A stretch of DNA of 64,000 nucleotides from Marchantia polymorpha subsp. ruderalis (taxonomy: Eukaryota > Streptophyta > Marchantiopsida > Marchantiales > Marchantiaceae): NCBI GenBank assembly GCA_037833965.1, contig AP031357.1, forward strand, positions 14,838,001 to 14,902,000, read 5' to 3'. A program made the translations under genes and the position numbers. Below are positions 13,961 through 27,200 of the stretch, piece after piece. The notes below the pieces were generated by a model that was given only the letters and a program-made list of their open reading frames with translations, had not been told where the DNA came from and made no database searches. The number at the start of each line of letters is the position of its first letter. Position 1 is the first letter of the stretch.

Positions 13961-16900
13961 TCCCGGAGTGGAATCAACTCATCTCGACGAGCGACATTCC
14001 GGTGGCCGTGGGGAAGATTCGGAATCGACGGGGCAGCGCCGGGAAGCGAAGCGTTGGAGGATCGACGGCGGGCGGGCGGCGGAGGCGCCCGAGCTAGCCC
14101 TGTTGGGGGGTGGGGAGGGGCGGGGGCTACAAGAAGCTGGGAGGCGCCCCGGGGGACGGGGTTGCGATTCGTGGGGATGTATAGATATTATGATGCAGGC
14201 GCGAGAGCGGACGGAGAGGCGCGAGCCACGTGGCGGGGGGAAACAGTGGGACGGAAAGCTAGAATCCGTCCTGTCCTGTAAGTGGAAATGGGAAATAGAA
14301 TTGTCTAGATAGAAAGAGGATGGATGTCAGTCGTACGACACGGACCGATGTTTTGTTCTGTGGCGCAGAAGCGTGTCAGGCGCCATGGGGGCTCACATGC
14401 CACCAAAACACCAAGCACCCAAATCTTTTTGGCCCCGGGGTGGGGGGGGGGAGGGGGGGCTGGGGAAGGGGAAGGGGGGGTGAGGAGGGCTTACGGAAAT
14501 GGTTCATATATTCTCGTAATGTCATGTCATGTCAGGGCTAGAGGGGGGCGTAGGGAACAAATGGGAATTTGTCGAAAGGGGGATGGGGGCGGAGTCACGG
14601 ACACGTCGGACGGGGGATGGCAGATCTGACGGGGGAAAAGGAGCGGAAGCGGATGGGAGAGACGCGGCGAGTGGCACCCATGTGAGGCGCGCGTGGGAGC
14701 AGGACACTTGGCGAGGGTGGGTGGAATGCCACTTGGTAAAGGGCGCCACGTGAGCGGCAGGCCCGGCCGCCATTGGGCCGGAACCGCGAAGTGAATATCT
14801 TCGTGCGGATGCGATGAGGCTGCGAAATTTGGCCGCAGCCAATGCGCGGCCGCCTTCAAATCGCGCGATTGCTGTGGCTATCCGCCCCGCGCCTCGCTCG
14901 GTCCGCCGGTCCCTCGGACCGGAGGCGCCTGCCACACCAGCCCAGGCCCAGGCCCAGGCCCCGCAGGAGGACACCGAGGGCCGCGGGGAAAGTCATTCCT
15001 TCGCTTCCCCCCACCCCCAGCCCCCACCTCTCTGGCCGATCGCCCCAAGGCCGGAAGCCAAAGACGAGCAAGAGAGGGAGACAAGGTCCATCAATGGGGG
15101 CTGCGGCGGCCGCGCCTGCTACGGGCCTACGCAGCGCAGTAGAGATGCTGAGTGCCATTGTGGCCCGTTATTTCGGCCTGTGCCGGCCCGGGGCTGGGGC
15201 TGGGGCTGTTGCTGGGCCAAGGGCCAGGTCCCTGCTCCAGGAGTCCTGGGCTCGGAGGCCTCGCTCGAGCTGGTCCTTGCCGGTTTCGCCTGGCTCTGTT
15301 TCCGGGAATGTGGCCGACTAAGCCCGGGGTCACGCCCGGGCCGGTGCGCCGGCTAGCTCCCCTCTGCTGCTTTTGCATGTCCCGAGTCACCCCCCAGCCC
15401 CAGCCCCACCCTCACCCCGGACGAGGACTGTTCTGAGGGAGGGACTACCGGAACCCCGAGCGGGGATTGGAAAGGGGGTCGGCCAGGTTCATGAGCGCAG
15501 GGGGCAAAAGTGAAAGCGAGGGGAAGTCGGGAGGGCGAGAGGGTGGGTCCCAGAGCGGGGCTGGGACTGGGACTGGGCCTGGGCTTCAGGAGCAGGAGCA
15601 GCGGCTGCCTGTTTGTTGTCCTCTTTAAAGCATTCTCGCTCAACGATATCGCCTTTCTTTCTTAGTTCGCTGGAGCTGTTCTTCTCAGCCATGGGCACGA
15701 CCCAGGTCCGAAGGGGCCCCGGACGAGGCCGAGCTCGAGCTCGAGCAGCAGAACGCAAGAACGAGGACCCCAGGGGAGGCAGCTCATGCACACCAGCTGC
15801 TTCCTCGCTCTCACCTTCTTCGAGCCAGTGAAGCGAGGTGAACTCATCCATCATCGCTCGCTCGCTCGCGAGCACTTTTGATGCACTGACTGCTCGCCTC
15901 GCAAACAACCAAGCCCAGGCCCATCTCGCCGAAGCGAGGCGAAGCAATTTGGGCTGAGGGCGCGAGCCGTGGGCGAATGAGTGTTCATGATCCTATATTT
16001 GGCAGCGCATCCGCATCCGGACCATCGCTTTGACCTGGCGCTTGTCGTGTCTTTGCATAGTCGCACGTGATCTTGATCCGCGAGCGAGAGCGCGAGAGAG
16101 CGAGTGAGCGAGTTTTCAAGAACGCAGTTAGTGGTCGCCGTTCGTGTGGCTATCCCTTGTCTGTGCAGTAAATTCCTCTGATCCGTTCCATGTTAGAATG
16201 TGGTAGTTATTGACCCGGCGGGCGCCGCTGCATAAGAGTCCCCTCCGAGATCCTGCTCTCGCTCTCCTTGGCTGCGGCCGCTGCCATGCCCAACTCCCTT
16301 GGCAGGACCTTTCGGTAAAATTCCCAGCGTCGTCACCACTCATTGCCACCCGAAATTTTCTGGATGCTGCAGCAGATAGAGAGGCGCATACGCATGTCGT
16401 GTTGATTCGATGGATTCAGATCCAGCTCCGCCATTGCGCTGCCTCGGATCATTCCGCCCTGGACGGCCCGCCGTCTGTGGATTATCGTGCACTTTATGCT
16501 GGGACAATGCGGCTTGCGACGGATGAGGCTCGTCGGGTCCGTGCTGCTCTGAGGGCACGCCCGCGCGCGCCTGATTATCCGACAGTCGCCTCTCGGGTTT
16601 TACCCCTCTCGACCAATCACTCATCCAATTAAGCCCACCCCCCTCTTGGAATTTGTTGCCCCCTTGCCTCTCCTCTCTAATCCCCTCCCCTCGTCCCCAC
16701 CTCGTCGCTCCTGCCCCTCCCCCTGCCCCTCCCCCCGTCACTGCCTAACCGACTCACTCACTCGCTCTACGAGATCCCGCGGAAATTCTCGCTGCTCGCT
16801 CTCGCTTTACCCCTCCCGCTCCCCCTGCCACTACCCCTACCCCTCCCCCAGCCTCTCTGCCCCCTCGCTACCCCCTCCGCGCCTGAACGCAGATCTCTTC

Positions 16901-17418
16901 GGAAGCCCGGGAAATGCGCGCAGCGTAGGACGTCGGCCTGCAGGCGTTGGGCGGGGGGCGGGGGTTAGCTTAGCACAAGCCCGGACCAGCGAGCGCTAGC
17001 GGAGGGAGGGGAGTGTCGAATTATCGGCGGGGGGAGGGCGAGGGGATCTTTTCGATTCGGAGGATGGGGCGTCGGGCGATGAGCGATCCGAAGCGACGAG
17101 GCGAATGGCGAAATCCGGCGGCGCTGTGAGAGTTCCATGGAGCAGGGAGGCCCGGACGCAGCCGCCAGTGGCGTTTCGTCGAGCGTCGATGGATTGGATA
17201 TGGGAGCTGCCGGCAGTTTGCGCCACTCGTCGCTCGGGCTCGGATCGTCGGCTGCGCCCGTCGAGTAATTCGTCGTGCTCCCTCCATGACTCAAGGCTCG
17301 TCCAGAAGTAGCTATTGCAACGACTAGCTGCGCCTGCTGCACCGATGCGCCGATGGCGAGCGTCGCGAGCATGACTGCCGCGCTCTCTGTGTCCGCGGGC
17401 AAGTAGCCGAACCAGGAA
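13960..17418 (+). promoter_or_regulatory. GC-rich 5' island upstream of the F-box gene
   Basis: About 3.4 kb of strongly GC-rich DNA carries G-runs (14,430-14,490), CCCAGG and GGGCT repeats, CTCGCTCG runs and C-rich runs. It ends directly before the F-box gene start codon. Overlapping open frames exist on both strands, as expected from GC richness with few stops, but their translations are low-complexity Arg/Gly/Pro/Ala. I read the island as promoter plus a long 5' UTR. No TATA box is evident near the start. Confidence 0.5.
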
Positions 17419-20400
17419 ATGGCAGGCAACCGAACGATTTTCTCTCAGTTCCCCGAGGAGATCTTGGGAAAGGTACTGCCTGCCTCCTCATCCGTGCTCC
17501 CCTTCTTGCCCAACTGCGTGCCGATGCGCCGGATTCTGAGCCGACCAATTCGCGAGCTCCGATCGGTCGGCGACGAAGAATCGATCGCGGGATCGGGCCT
17601 GACGCCGAATTCCTCCCGGCAAGCTTCGCATTCTCTGCTGAGATGAGCAATTTTTGGAAGAAAATCTCCTCCGTGCACTGCAATGTGAGGCCGGAGGCCG
17701 GACTAATCGTCCGCAGCATTTCTGGCGCACTCGTGGCAGAGAATCTCTGCTTCTTGCACTGCCTAATCTGACGCCCCCGGAGCCCAATCTGCGCTCTCAA
17801 CCAGATCACTGAATGGCATTTTCCATGTGGCTGTGTAGGTCTTCAGCCAGCTGAGTATGGAGGATTTGGTACACGCAACTGCTGTATGCAAAGCTTGGCA
17901 GCAGGTCGCTTCTTCGGAAACTCTGTGGGAGTTAATTTGTCGACGTCGCTGGCGTCTGTGGATGAGACCGTCCGCAGACGCTTCTGCTGGCACCAGTCAG
18001 CTCAAGGGTTGTTACTGGCGAAGTATGTGCCAGCAAAGAGTGGAGCTTGATACTCTCGCGCGAAGTCTGGTCGCGGACATGGCCTGGCCGCTCAAAAGAC
18101 ATTGTTGCTTGAGACAGCTCGTGAGTCTAGGTGATTATGTCGTTGAGGTATCTCTTAACCTCTGAACTGGCCACCTGTCCATTCAAGTGCATTTGGAATC
18201 GAATGATTCAATTCCCTGTATGAGGCTGATCCATCGGCTTTCGTCGGAGTACTCGAGCTTTCATTCAGAGATGCAAGATCAAATGCGTGCACACTCAGTC
18301 CCCCTCGCCCACTGCGAATTGATCACGGGATTGATTCAATCGTTGAGCGTCGATCACAGCCTAAGAGCAGGGCCATGAAACCATAGGGAAGCTCTAATGA
18401 TGGAAATAATGTCAGAGAAAAGGATTGATCCTATAACACCGCGTAACCCCTTCTGTGTTGATTGCATACATGTCTTCAGGAGCTGGAAAAGCTGTCCTCT
18501 CAACAAGGCACCCTTCTCGAAGGCATCCGCTATTTTGCCTCGGTTGCCCTAGAGCGCATCAACCAGAGTAACTGTGTCAAAGCGATGCAGGAACTTCTGA
18601 AGACTCCTCTGCCGAAGGTATTAGCCATGGATGGGGGATGATCCCAGTTTTACGATTCTCTCGGAGAGTAGTTTTTGCGAGGGATTTTGAGTTCATCCGG
18701 TCTTGTTGATCGTAGCATTCTTTACAGACGCCATCGCAAGTTTTGTTGCAGCTTCGTGAAATGCAGTGTGTGTTTATTTTTGTAGCTCGAAGACTGTCTT
18801 GCGAGGGGAGCTTTGATCATAGCGAAACTCAGGTACCTTGCCATGTGCATGAATTTCCCTCTTGATGGCCGTCACCTTTCTTGTGCGCAGTTGCTCTGTT
18901 CAGATTCTTTACGCCCACTGATTGTCTTAGTCGCCGTTTCAAATTACTGATTGAACACCTCAGTCTCGTGCTCACACTGTGGTAGTTTATGCTCATCAGG
19001 TATCAGGATTTGGACATAGAAGCCATTGAATCTAAACTCGATGACTGGAAAGAGATTCTGTTGGAGCGCCTTCGAAACGATCCAGAGTAAGACAAACAGC
19101 AGGTCTCCTTCCTGTCATTGTATACCTCATTATTCGCTAGGCAATGAAGTGCTTCAAGTCTTGAGCTGAGAATCAGCTCTTCTCAGCTTTTCTCTATTCA
19201 TTCACCCACATAATATGAATCTATTCTCAGGTTTACACGACAGGGTGGTCTGGAAACTTCCGGCGGTACTTTGGCGGGATTGAAGCAACTCAATGTCCTG
19301 ATATTTGGAAAAGTAAGGTGCCCCACTCAGGGTGAAGAAACTGTTTTGCATGGCCACCATGTCGATGATGTACTTCAAGACAGTCAGGAGAGACAGAATC
19401 TGAACTTGAGGGCGAGCAGAGAGGACTATTACAATCCATCTTATTATTACCTCAACGAGGTGTTGGACTCAAGAAAGGGTGTTGAAACAAGGTATGTTCC
19501 ACTGGCGTCATTCTCACCGTCGACTTTGCTCTCCCAGCCCTGTTTTGAATCTGTTCGGGGGTCGCTTCGTCGAATCTTCAGCGCTGACATTGTTCTTCTC
19601 TTTTCCAGTGTGGCAATTATTCACTCTGCCATAGGCCGGAGATGTCAAATACCTGTCCAGATGGTGGCGATTCCCATGCATTATGTGACGAAGGTTGGAG
19701 AAGAAGAAAGTGCAGATGAGCGTTTCGTCAATGTATCGGATTCCGGTCGCCTTCTTCAACGTAGCGAATGCATTGACCTCATTCAGTAGGTACCAGGTAC
19801 CTTAGTGAACCATTGATAGAGGTGTCATCATTTTACTTACCCCGATGAAGTGTCTAAGCAACTCTGTGTATAATGGTTGGTTGGATGACGTAGCACACAT
19901 TCAGTGTACATCCCACCACACCTTCTCACACCTATTAAGAACACTAGAATGTTCACCTTACTTCTCAAACTAGAACCGAGCTTACAGTGCCAGGATTGAC
20001 TAACCATGTTCATCATATGAACCAGGTCCATGGGGCTCGAATACGAGCCTAAAATGCTTGCTCCAGTTCCTCCTTCCAGTGTCTTCATTGCGATATGTGA
20101 CAACCTTATCGCAATTTACTCGCAGGCAAGTCTGAACGACCGGATTGTCATGTGTGTGTAAACGCTTTCGAGTTGTGCCCAGTCCCTTGCCACTCATGGA
20201 TCTAAAAGTGTGCAATTTGGAAGTAATGAACACATCATCTGTTTCACTACCGATTATTGGTTATCTCAGCTTACCAAGTATATACTAGTTAGATTCCAGG
20301 TTCTGTCACATCCTTTAATCACAAATTTGGGGAAAATGCTGGTTGAACTTTTACAAGAGGGACAATAATTGAATTGTCTGATAGAACCTCGTGTAATCAT

Positions 20401-22472
20401 ATCTGGGAATGACCTCTGTAGGGAGATGGAGACCAGGATGCCAGGAGACAACCTAAAGAGCGTCAAAGGATGCTTTTACCTCTCTTGGATCTTTTGCTGG
20501 CAATTAAACCAGACGACTGTTCAAATCGATTCAACAGAGTTAAGGTTGGTGTTAACCCAAGAGCGTCCGTAGCTTTACGTATTTCATGTCTAGGTTGATT
20601 TCTTGTTTTCTGTCTCTTACTTCACAGAGGTTTTCAGTAAGTACACCATATCATAAACAATAATTCGAAAACTCAAAGCAACGTTGTTAAGCACGCTTGC
20701 GTACAGCTCGGTAGTGAGAAGTGGGATGAGCTTACCTTCTAGTTTACCATGAGTTCGGCGCTCTTGTGAATTTACTTGTTTCATCTATACTCAGGTTTTG
20801 TTGGAAATGTCGGACTTCGAAGCTGCAATTAAAGACTTGGAGGTGAGGAGACTCAAGAAATCTTCACTACTTTAACTGCCAGTTTGTCTAAAATTAGGTG
20901 AAAAACTTAGACATCTGGTTGGATAGAAATGAGTCGTCTGGATTTATCAAATCTGTAGGCATCTGTAGAATTTTGAAGTTTCCCTGACAGACGATTTCGG
21001 ACGAGCAGGAACTACTGAGGCTGACGGATAAAGCCGGAATGAACGCTGAGGATGGTATCTCAAGGGCTCTTCTGCAACAATATCTGCAAAACGCCAAGGA
21101 AAAACGAGAATTTCATGCAGTAAGCATTCTAGAGTGACCCAAGTCCATAGAAGTTTACCTGTTTCTAGGAGAAAAACCGTAAATGGGATCAGGTCGTTAG
21201 CTTGCTGTTAGATCTGACTGCACCTTGATGAGTATTCTTCAAAAGCTTTGGGCAACCAACTCGAAAGCAGACTGGCGGAAGCATCCTGCCATTTCTGAGG
21301 CTTGCTACTACTATGCGTTACGGTAGTTTTCCCTGCATCGCAGTATGCAATGTTCATCGGCACGTATATTTTGTTGGCAGGCTTGGAGCAGTGCTCGGAG
21401 AACCCCACGACCTCATGATGTATTGTACAAGATTGGGACTATTGTGACCCACGTGCGGCTGCAGTACCCTGGAGTTATTTTTGGATGGGACAGGGAATTT
21501 TCCCTTGATGAAGAGTGGATCACTGTTATGAAGGTTTGATACGAAATTTTTAACTTTCAAATTTGAGCGAGCCATTCGTTACAAAGTACAGAACCTCTGT
21601 TGGCTAGGACACTCGAGACATCCGTTGCATCCAGTTTCAATGTTTCCTCAAATCGCAGCATATGTTTGACATACTACCAGCGTGTCTCAGGTTGATCAAT
21701 TACAATACGGTCGGAGCCAACCATTCTACCGGGTGCTTGTTGATCAGAACTTCCGTAGTACTTCCACTTACGGTACAAGCTCTCTTCGCTACCCCCGATT
21801 GCCAGCTCATGGCCAGTTACCGTGTGCACAGTTGACGAATAACCAGTACAAAGATACCAATTCTGACTCGTAAATGTTGGAGCTTGCAGTTGCGCAGGAG
21901 AACATCATGTTAGCACCTGGTAGTGGACCCTTAGTGCATGAAGAGCTTGGTATGCACTTCATAGGTTACAGGTACGTCGAACTTCACCCAACTTTCAAAC
22001 CTGTTCCGCTTGATTGTGAAAATCGTGAAAGTATTCCTTCGTTGTTGGACGATGATGGTACTGACCTTCACCGTCAGCAGTCACCGTCCAACAGAATATC
22101 ATAGATCTTGGTTTTGACAACACATTTATGTTTCGTGCAATCTTTGTTTTTAGCTCAGAGACTAGAATGATGGTTTGAAGAAGACAGTTTTCCTCTTCTG
22201 ATATGTATTCTGTTCCTTACAGAGACGGGATGTACATCCCGAATGAACATTTGTGCTATTTGTATCCAGAAGATGTTGTTGAGCAAGAGGATGAGTCACA
22301 GCTGCGAGATCAAACTGAGATAGATAAAACATGGGCATATGACCTCAACAAGCACGCACCGACTTCTACATCTCATTCAGAGGTAGAAGCTGGCCCGTCT
22401 GAGTTCTTACCTAGTCTATCACAGGAATCTGAACGAGCGGCTCCAAAACCACCGGAGCAGCCGAAAGGTTAG
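17419..22472 (+). CDS. FBXO21-like F-box protein with SirB1 (transglutaminase-like) and YccV-like domains
   Basis: My exon model is 17419-17472, 17839-18120, 18480-18617, 18786-18832, 19000-19086, 19231-19491, 19609-19785, 20026-20125, 20422-20544, 20628-20636, 20795-20842, 20991-21119, 21169-21192, 21381-21533, 21691-21772, 21890-21971 and 22223-22472. It keeps frame throughout and gives 681 residues (human FBXO21 is similar in length). Residues about 6-50 are an F-box (FPEEILGKVFSQL, then CKAW and LWELICRRRW), split by intron 1. Residues about 175-420 resemble SirB1/Transglut_core2: DYYNP, then LNEVLDSRKGV, IGRRCQIPVQMV and LLDLLLAIKPDD. Residues about 505-610 are YccV-like: YKIGTIV, PGVIFGWD, PFYRVLVD, YVAQEN and a final YIPNEHL. 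The C-terminus is acidic and low in complexity. By family knowledge the F-box would bind SKP1 in an SCF ubiquitin ligase; the substrate is unknown. The small exons (9 and 24 nt) and the GC-AG intron after 20125 are the least certain parts. Confidence 0.85.
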
Positions 22473-25380
22473 GAAATCACCAGTTCAACTCGGTCAACCA
22501 TACTGCTGCTGTGGAAATCATGACGGTGATCTCGAAAGTAGAGCGAGAAGTGTTTTCCTTTCTTCTCCGAAACACTGGAAAGTGTTGTCGAAGGCAGTGC
22601 GGCATTGTGGAAACGACGATTTTTTCCATCTCTTCTCGGCGTTGTCAGTGTGAGATAACTTCTGTTAGGCACTTCCCGATGTTTCCAAGTATTCAACGCC
22701 CTTGAAACTGGAAAGCGATGCTTGGATCAAGTGCACTGTTCAGTGCCTAGTGTACGTCGCAGCAAACCTTCCGATGCTGTAAAAGCAGAGTCCGGGCAGC
22801 CAGCAGCATGCTAGCATTCATGGTTTCATTGGCTTCAGTGAGGTGAGAGTTATGCAACTGTCAGACCGTAAGAATTAAACTGTTGAATCATGCCCAGGTG
22901 GCGAGGCACGAAGGTGAATTGCGCATCAAAGATCCGAGTATTTGCTATCGCAGATAATCCTTAATCCCTGCTATCATCCTGTGTGGAACTTCGGTGGTTT
23001 TAAGGATCAACGTATTGTTCTTACCTTGACATGAGCGAATGATGAAGTGCAGAGGTTAAGTTACCCTACCAAAGTTTTCGACTGAAAGATAACTGTGGGA
23101 TAATTGAACAACAATTGCTCATCCTTTGTATCTTTGAATTCCTAATTCTCTTCAAGGTGTACTTTATTCATGTGGTTACGAAAGTGAATAAATTATTGAT
23201 CCCAGATTTTCGCGCCTCTACGAAGAAGAAAATAACGCTCTCAACCCTGCCACAGCAAGCTCGTGCCCTTAGTCGAAACATATTTCAGCGGATGCCATCG
23301 AAGGGTTTAGCCTCTCCAAAGGATGCGAGTGTTTTGCACCAATTGGATTGAACTTTCTGTCAAAGATCTGTTGCTCAGCTGTGAATGAAGTCCGCCTGCG
23401 GATTCTGAAGTGTACAAGCACGCAAAGGATGATGTAGTGTGAGTGAAGTGTGAAGTCTTCGAGATCGAATCAGCTGAACGAGAACGATACGTAAGTGCTT
23501 GAAAGTACAACGTCGACCAAGAGCAATCGACAGCCTAGTAGCCCTGGCCACAACATTGCTATAGTGTAGATAATATTGTGCAGTAATTCGCAGACTTAGT
23601 TATCGACTGGCATGTATCACTTCTTCTCACCTCCAACGGCTGAATGTGTCACCTTTCTTGTGGTCAAGTCAATGAAGCTTCTTATCAGGTCCAGGAACGA
23701 GTCAGCGCTGTAAGTAATTCTAGATAAGATATTATTAAATGGTAAATGAGATAGCGAGTCATATACCTCACCATATGAATACTGTGGACCACTTGGAGCA
23801 ATTTAGAATGTGCAAACGCGTATAGCTGTCGAGCAAAACCGGAAGGAAGAAAGTTTGGTGAAAAGGGGAAGTCTACCTTTGTACAGAAATGTGAAGCTTT
23901 CGAATTCAAGCAATTTCCATCTGTCTACTGTCAATGACATGAAATGAAATGAAATGAAATGATATGAACCAATAACCTCTCAACTTCACCATTGCAATCC
24001 ACCAATGACCTTACTCTGTAGAATATACACCAAAGAAGCAAGCACTGTTGCAAAATTATTTGTGATAACAATTGCTTAACGGACTAATCAGCATATGTTG
24101 GAAATCCACACGTCTCATGGGGAAACTTGTGATTTTAATGCTGTTTGACTAGCTTGAAGTGAGTACCACTGGCAACGAGACACCAACCAACTTCGACAAA
24201 TTCAATCTTCATTTTTGATGCGATCGAGGCACAATCAAGCTTCTTCCTTTGGTTGTGGCTAGTCTGCTGCATGAGAATGCTCATGACACAATTACATTGA
24301 TTCGTTCCTTTTAAACACTATGTGTTGTTGAGCATCATGGATTCAATATCATTTTCAACTATCATGTGGATCATATTGCATGTACTCTATGCACTTTGAT
24401 GAACATTGTGGGTTTGTCGATTATATTATTCATTTATCATTAACATAAGGTAGTTTTTATCCTGAATTTTATAAGCTATTTATATCAACAAATGTTAGGG
24501 ACAATTGATTTGAGAGTAACACATCTTAAACACACATTTCGCAGTAAAAGTTTCACCTTCCACAAATGGGTAGATTTTCCACACACATGGTAACACATCA
24601 CTCATGGTAACATCTTCATATATTTGAACAAATCTTGTCTGTCAATTCAATCATAAGTTCATGCATGATGTCTTTTACAATATACAATATAGTGATTTAA
24701 TAACAATGATATAAACATCCTTCCTAAAACTAGCACACTCAAAATGTTGAGTACAATCACCTCCGTGAAACTACAGAATTTACATCTTTAAATTTGATAT
24801 CAAAATTTAAACTTTCTGGTCATTTATCTAGTCAAAATTATTTTGTTTACAATGATTAAAAGAAGAAAGCTAATATAATGTTGATTTAGATCATCAAATA
24901 TATTCATTTATCTAGTCAGGTTTATTCTTTCTAGGGTTTTCATAAAAAAGAAACTCATAGAAAATTGATCAAGATGATTTTGATACAAAAGATATATGTA
25001 TGCGTAAATTTACTCAAAATTACAATACAAACATCCACTACACAGATTGAAATGATCTGGATTCAGGTTAGTGAGGCTAGGTTCATGAAAACACAAATAT
25101 GCTATTGAACAACAGAAAATATATGTTATAGATTGCTAGTATAAGCAATCTTATATAAGAACACGCAAATCGGACAAATTAAGCATGAGTAAGCTACCTA
25201 GAGTTAACCAATATATACATTAGCCTCCAACCATATTCTTCTTGACTTATGTCTTGGGGATTAAAATTTTCATAACCTTATAATGCAGAAATTCTAAAAG
25301 AAATCCAAACATAGATCCCTTTATAAACTATAATAATCCATAGCCTACAAAAATAAAATAAGATCATATGTAGATATAAC
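22473..25380. other. 3' flank of the F-box gene, then AT-rich intergenic DNA
   Basis: The first 1.5 kb after the F-box stop codon has gene-like composition and probably includes the 3' UTR. No downstream exon is convincing. A GAAAT pentamer run sits at about 23,938-23,961. From about 24.0 kb the DNA becomes AT-rich with no recognisable gene. Confidence 0.45.
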
Positions 25381-27200
25381 ATAAGTGATAGTCTTCTCAG
25401 CTTCTACTCATATGCAAAATTTGCTAAGAATCACGATGTGTTAAAAACCTAACTAAAAGCTTTTACATTCATAATATAATACTTTGACTATCGCAATAAA
25501 GATTAAAAAAATCATATGTTAATCTTTTCTCTATGACAACCTTCTCTAACCAGATTGCTTTCTTCTTTGTCTCCATCATCGCTACATCATTAGCTTTCGT
25601 AATAAATTAAGCTTCACATTTTTGCAATATAGATTTTGAAGTTATGCATTCATCTTTATATGAAAACTTACATCTAGATTTTGTTTCATGCTGATCTTGT
25701 ACAAATTCAGTATCTACCTATCCAATGAATGATTTGACATTGTCCAATTTTGCTTCGAACAAAAGATTAAATATTAACCTAGGTTTGAAATATCAAAGAA
25801 CCACTTTCCAATTTTCCAATATATAAACTAGTTTTGGTTGTAACAAATGTCAAACCTAGTGCAATTTGTTGAAGTACATAAAACTTTCATTTTTTGTTGT
25901 AAAGAATCTTGTACATATAGTGTTTGAAAGACAAATAACAAGTGATAAATGACTTTAAATGATAACATGAAGAATCACTCATAGCTGTGCATTTTTCCAC
26001 GTTGAGCATGTTTTCATCTTTCTTGCATATTTGCGTTAAATTAAACTTAGTTTTTCATCATCTAAGTTTCTTCGATTTTCATCCTTAGAATACTTTTTGC
26101 TGCATCATGATACTTTATTCCAAACTTAGAGCACAAAGCTTTCTTGAGCTCTGAGTTTAGAAAGCTTTGTGATTATTAATATCAGATATGTTCTAGCTAC
26201 AATGAACATGTTATCTACATTAAAAACTATAATAATGAAGGTTAAAAATTTATTACTTATATTTTCCATGTGGACACAAGCATCAAATACATTGTTAATG
26301 AATTTTTCTAAATTTATAACATCTTCAAACTGTTTGTTACTTTTTTTAAGTAACTTGCTCTTATATATACAAAAATGTTAGCAATTTGGAATTCATATAT
26401 TTTTGGTTTTTTTCACAAAGTCCATAGAAAATCATTTGATCTAAGATAAGATCGAATAAAGTCAAAGGCATACACAACAAGAATATAGTAATATATTGAA
26501 AAACTAGAAAGTAGCTTTTGTTGTATATCATACTTGCTTGAATTTTTTGGCCACCTACATCCCTTTGTGGATTGTTGTTTAGTTTGTTAAACGACTTACC
26601 GTCCACCAATTATACAATTCCAAGTCTTGATGTTATAAATGATTGCATCTTCACTTTTTTTGCTACATTTGCATAAGATTTATCCAACAAAATTGGATCT
26701 CACTTTATGAAGAAAGTTGAACTTCTTCCAAACTCAGAGCCATACCACCATCATCATGGCAAAAAAATATCATTGCCTCGAAATTAAGTTAAACGCTATT
26801 TGTCAAAATTTTTAGAAGCACATATAGAATATTAAACGTAATTATGATTGATGATTCCGCTTGATCTGTGATGTGTACAGGTTTGCCAATTTCCTCACGT
26901 TATTGAACTTCCTAAACTTGAAAAATTCTCCCTTGAAAATACATTTTCTTGTGCTTCATCATAATGAATCTCCCCCTCAATAATAATTGGAGGAAATTTT
27001 TTCTTGTCGATTTAAGAATATTGAGCTGGACTCACCAGAAATAATAATACAAAAACAACATCATGATCAAGAAAGAGCAAACTGTACGAAAATTGAGGAA
27101 GTTGAAATACAAAGAATTAATGATTCAAGGCACGAATTTTTTTTTAAGAGGTTGTGGTATCAAGTAAATCCAAAGAATATACGAGAATTGTGATGTATGT
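25380..27200 (-). pseudogene. Decayed Ty1/copia pol (RT and RNase H remnants)
   Basis: On the minus strand, degenerate copia polymerase pieces appear in the expected order. Near 26.05-26.2 kb there is an RT block with NVDN in place of the catalytic YVDD, followed by KFGIKYHDAAKSILRMKIEE. Near 25.55 kb there is an RNase H-like METKKKAIWLEK block. Near 25.45-25.5 kb there is a CDSQSI motif. Upstream (about 26.95-27.2 kb) lies an acidic linker-like segment. Stops and frameshifts are everywhere, so the copy is dead. I could not find its LTRs or a duplication. Confidence 0.6.

Noticed and set aside
14522..16741. Several overlapping open frames of 100-180 codons on both strands
   Set aside because: They lie in very GC-rich DNA where stops are rare; the translations are Arg/Pro/Gly/Ala-rich without domains, and frames overlap on opposite strands.
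18187..18378. Open frame within intron 2 of the F-box gene
   Set aside because: The flanking exons join in frame with good splice sites and the segment has no similarity to the domain.
19492..19608. Reading through the 117-base intron in frame
   Set aside because: The interval keeps the frame open, but joining AG|GTATGT to the TTTTCCAG acceptor gives the conserved SirB1 spacing, so it is treated as an intron.
20898..20954. Possible extra 57-nt exon in the F-box gene
   Set aside because: It would leave a following intron of only 36 bases, too short for plant splicing, and reading through meets a stop.
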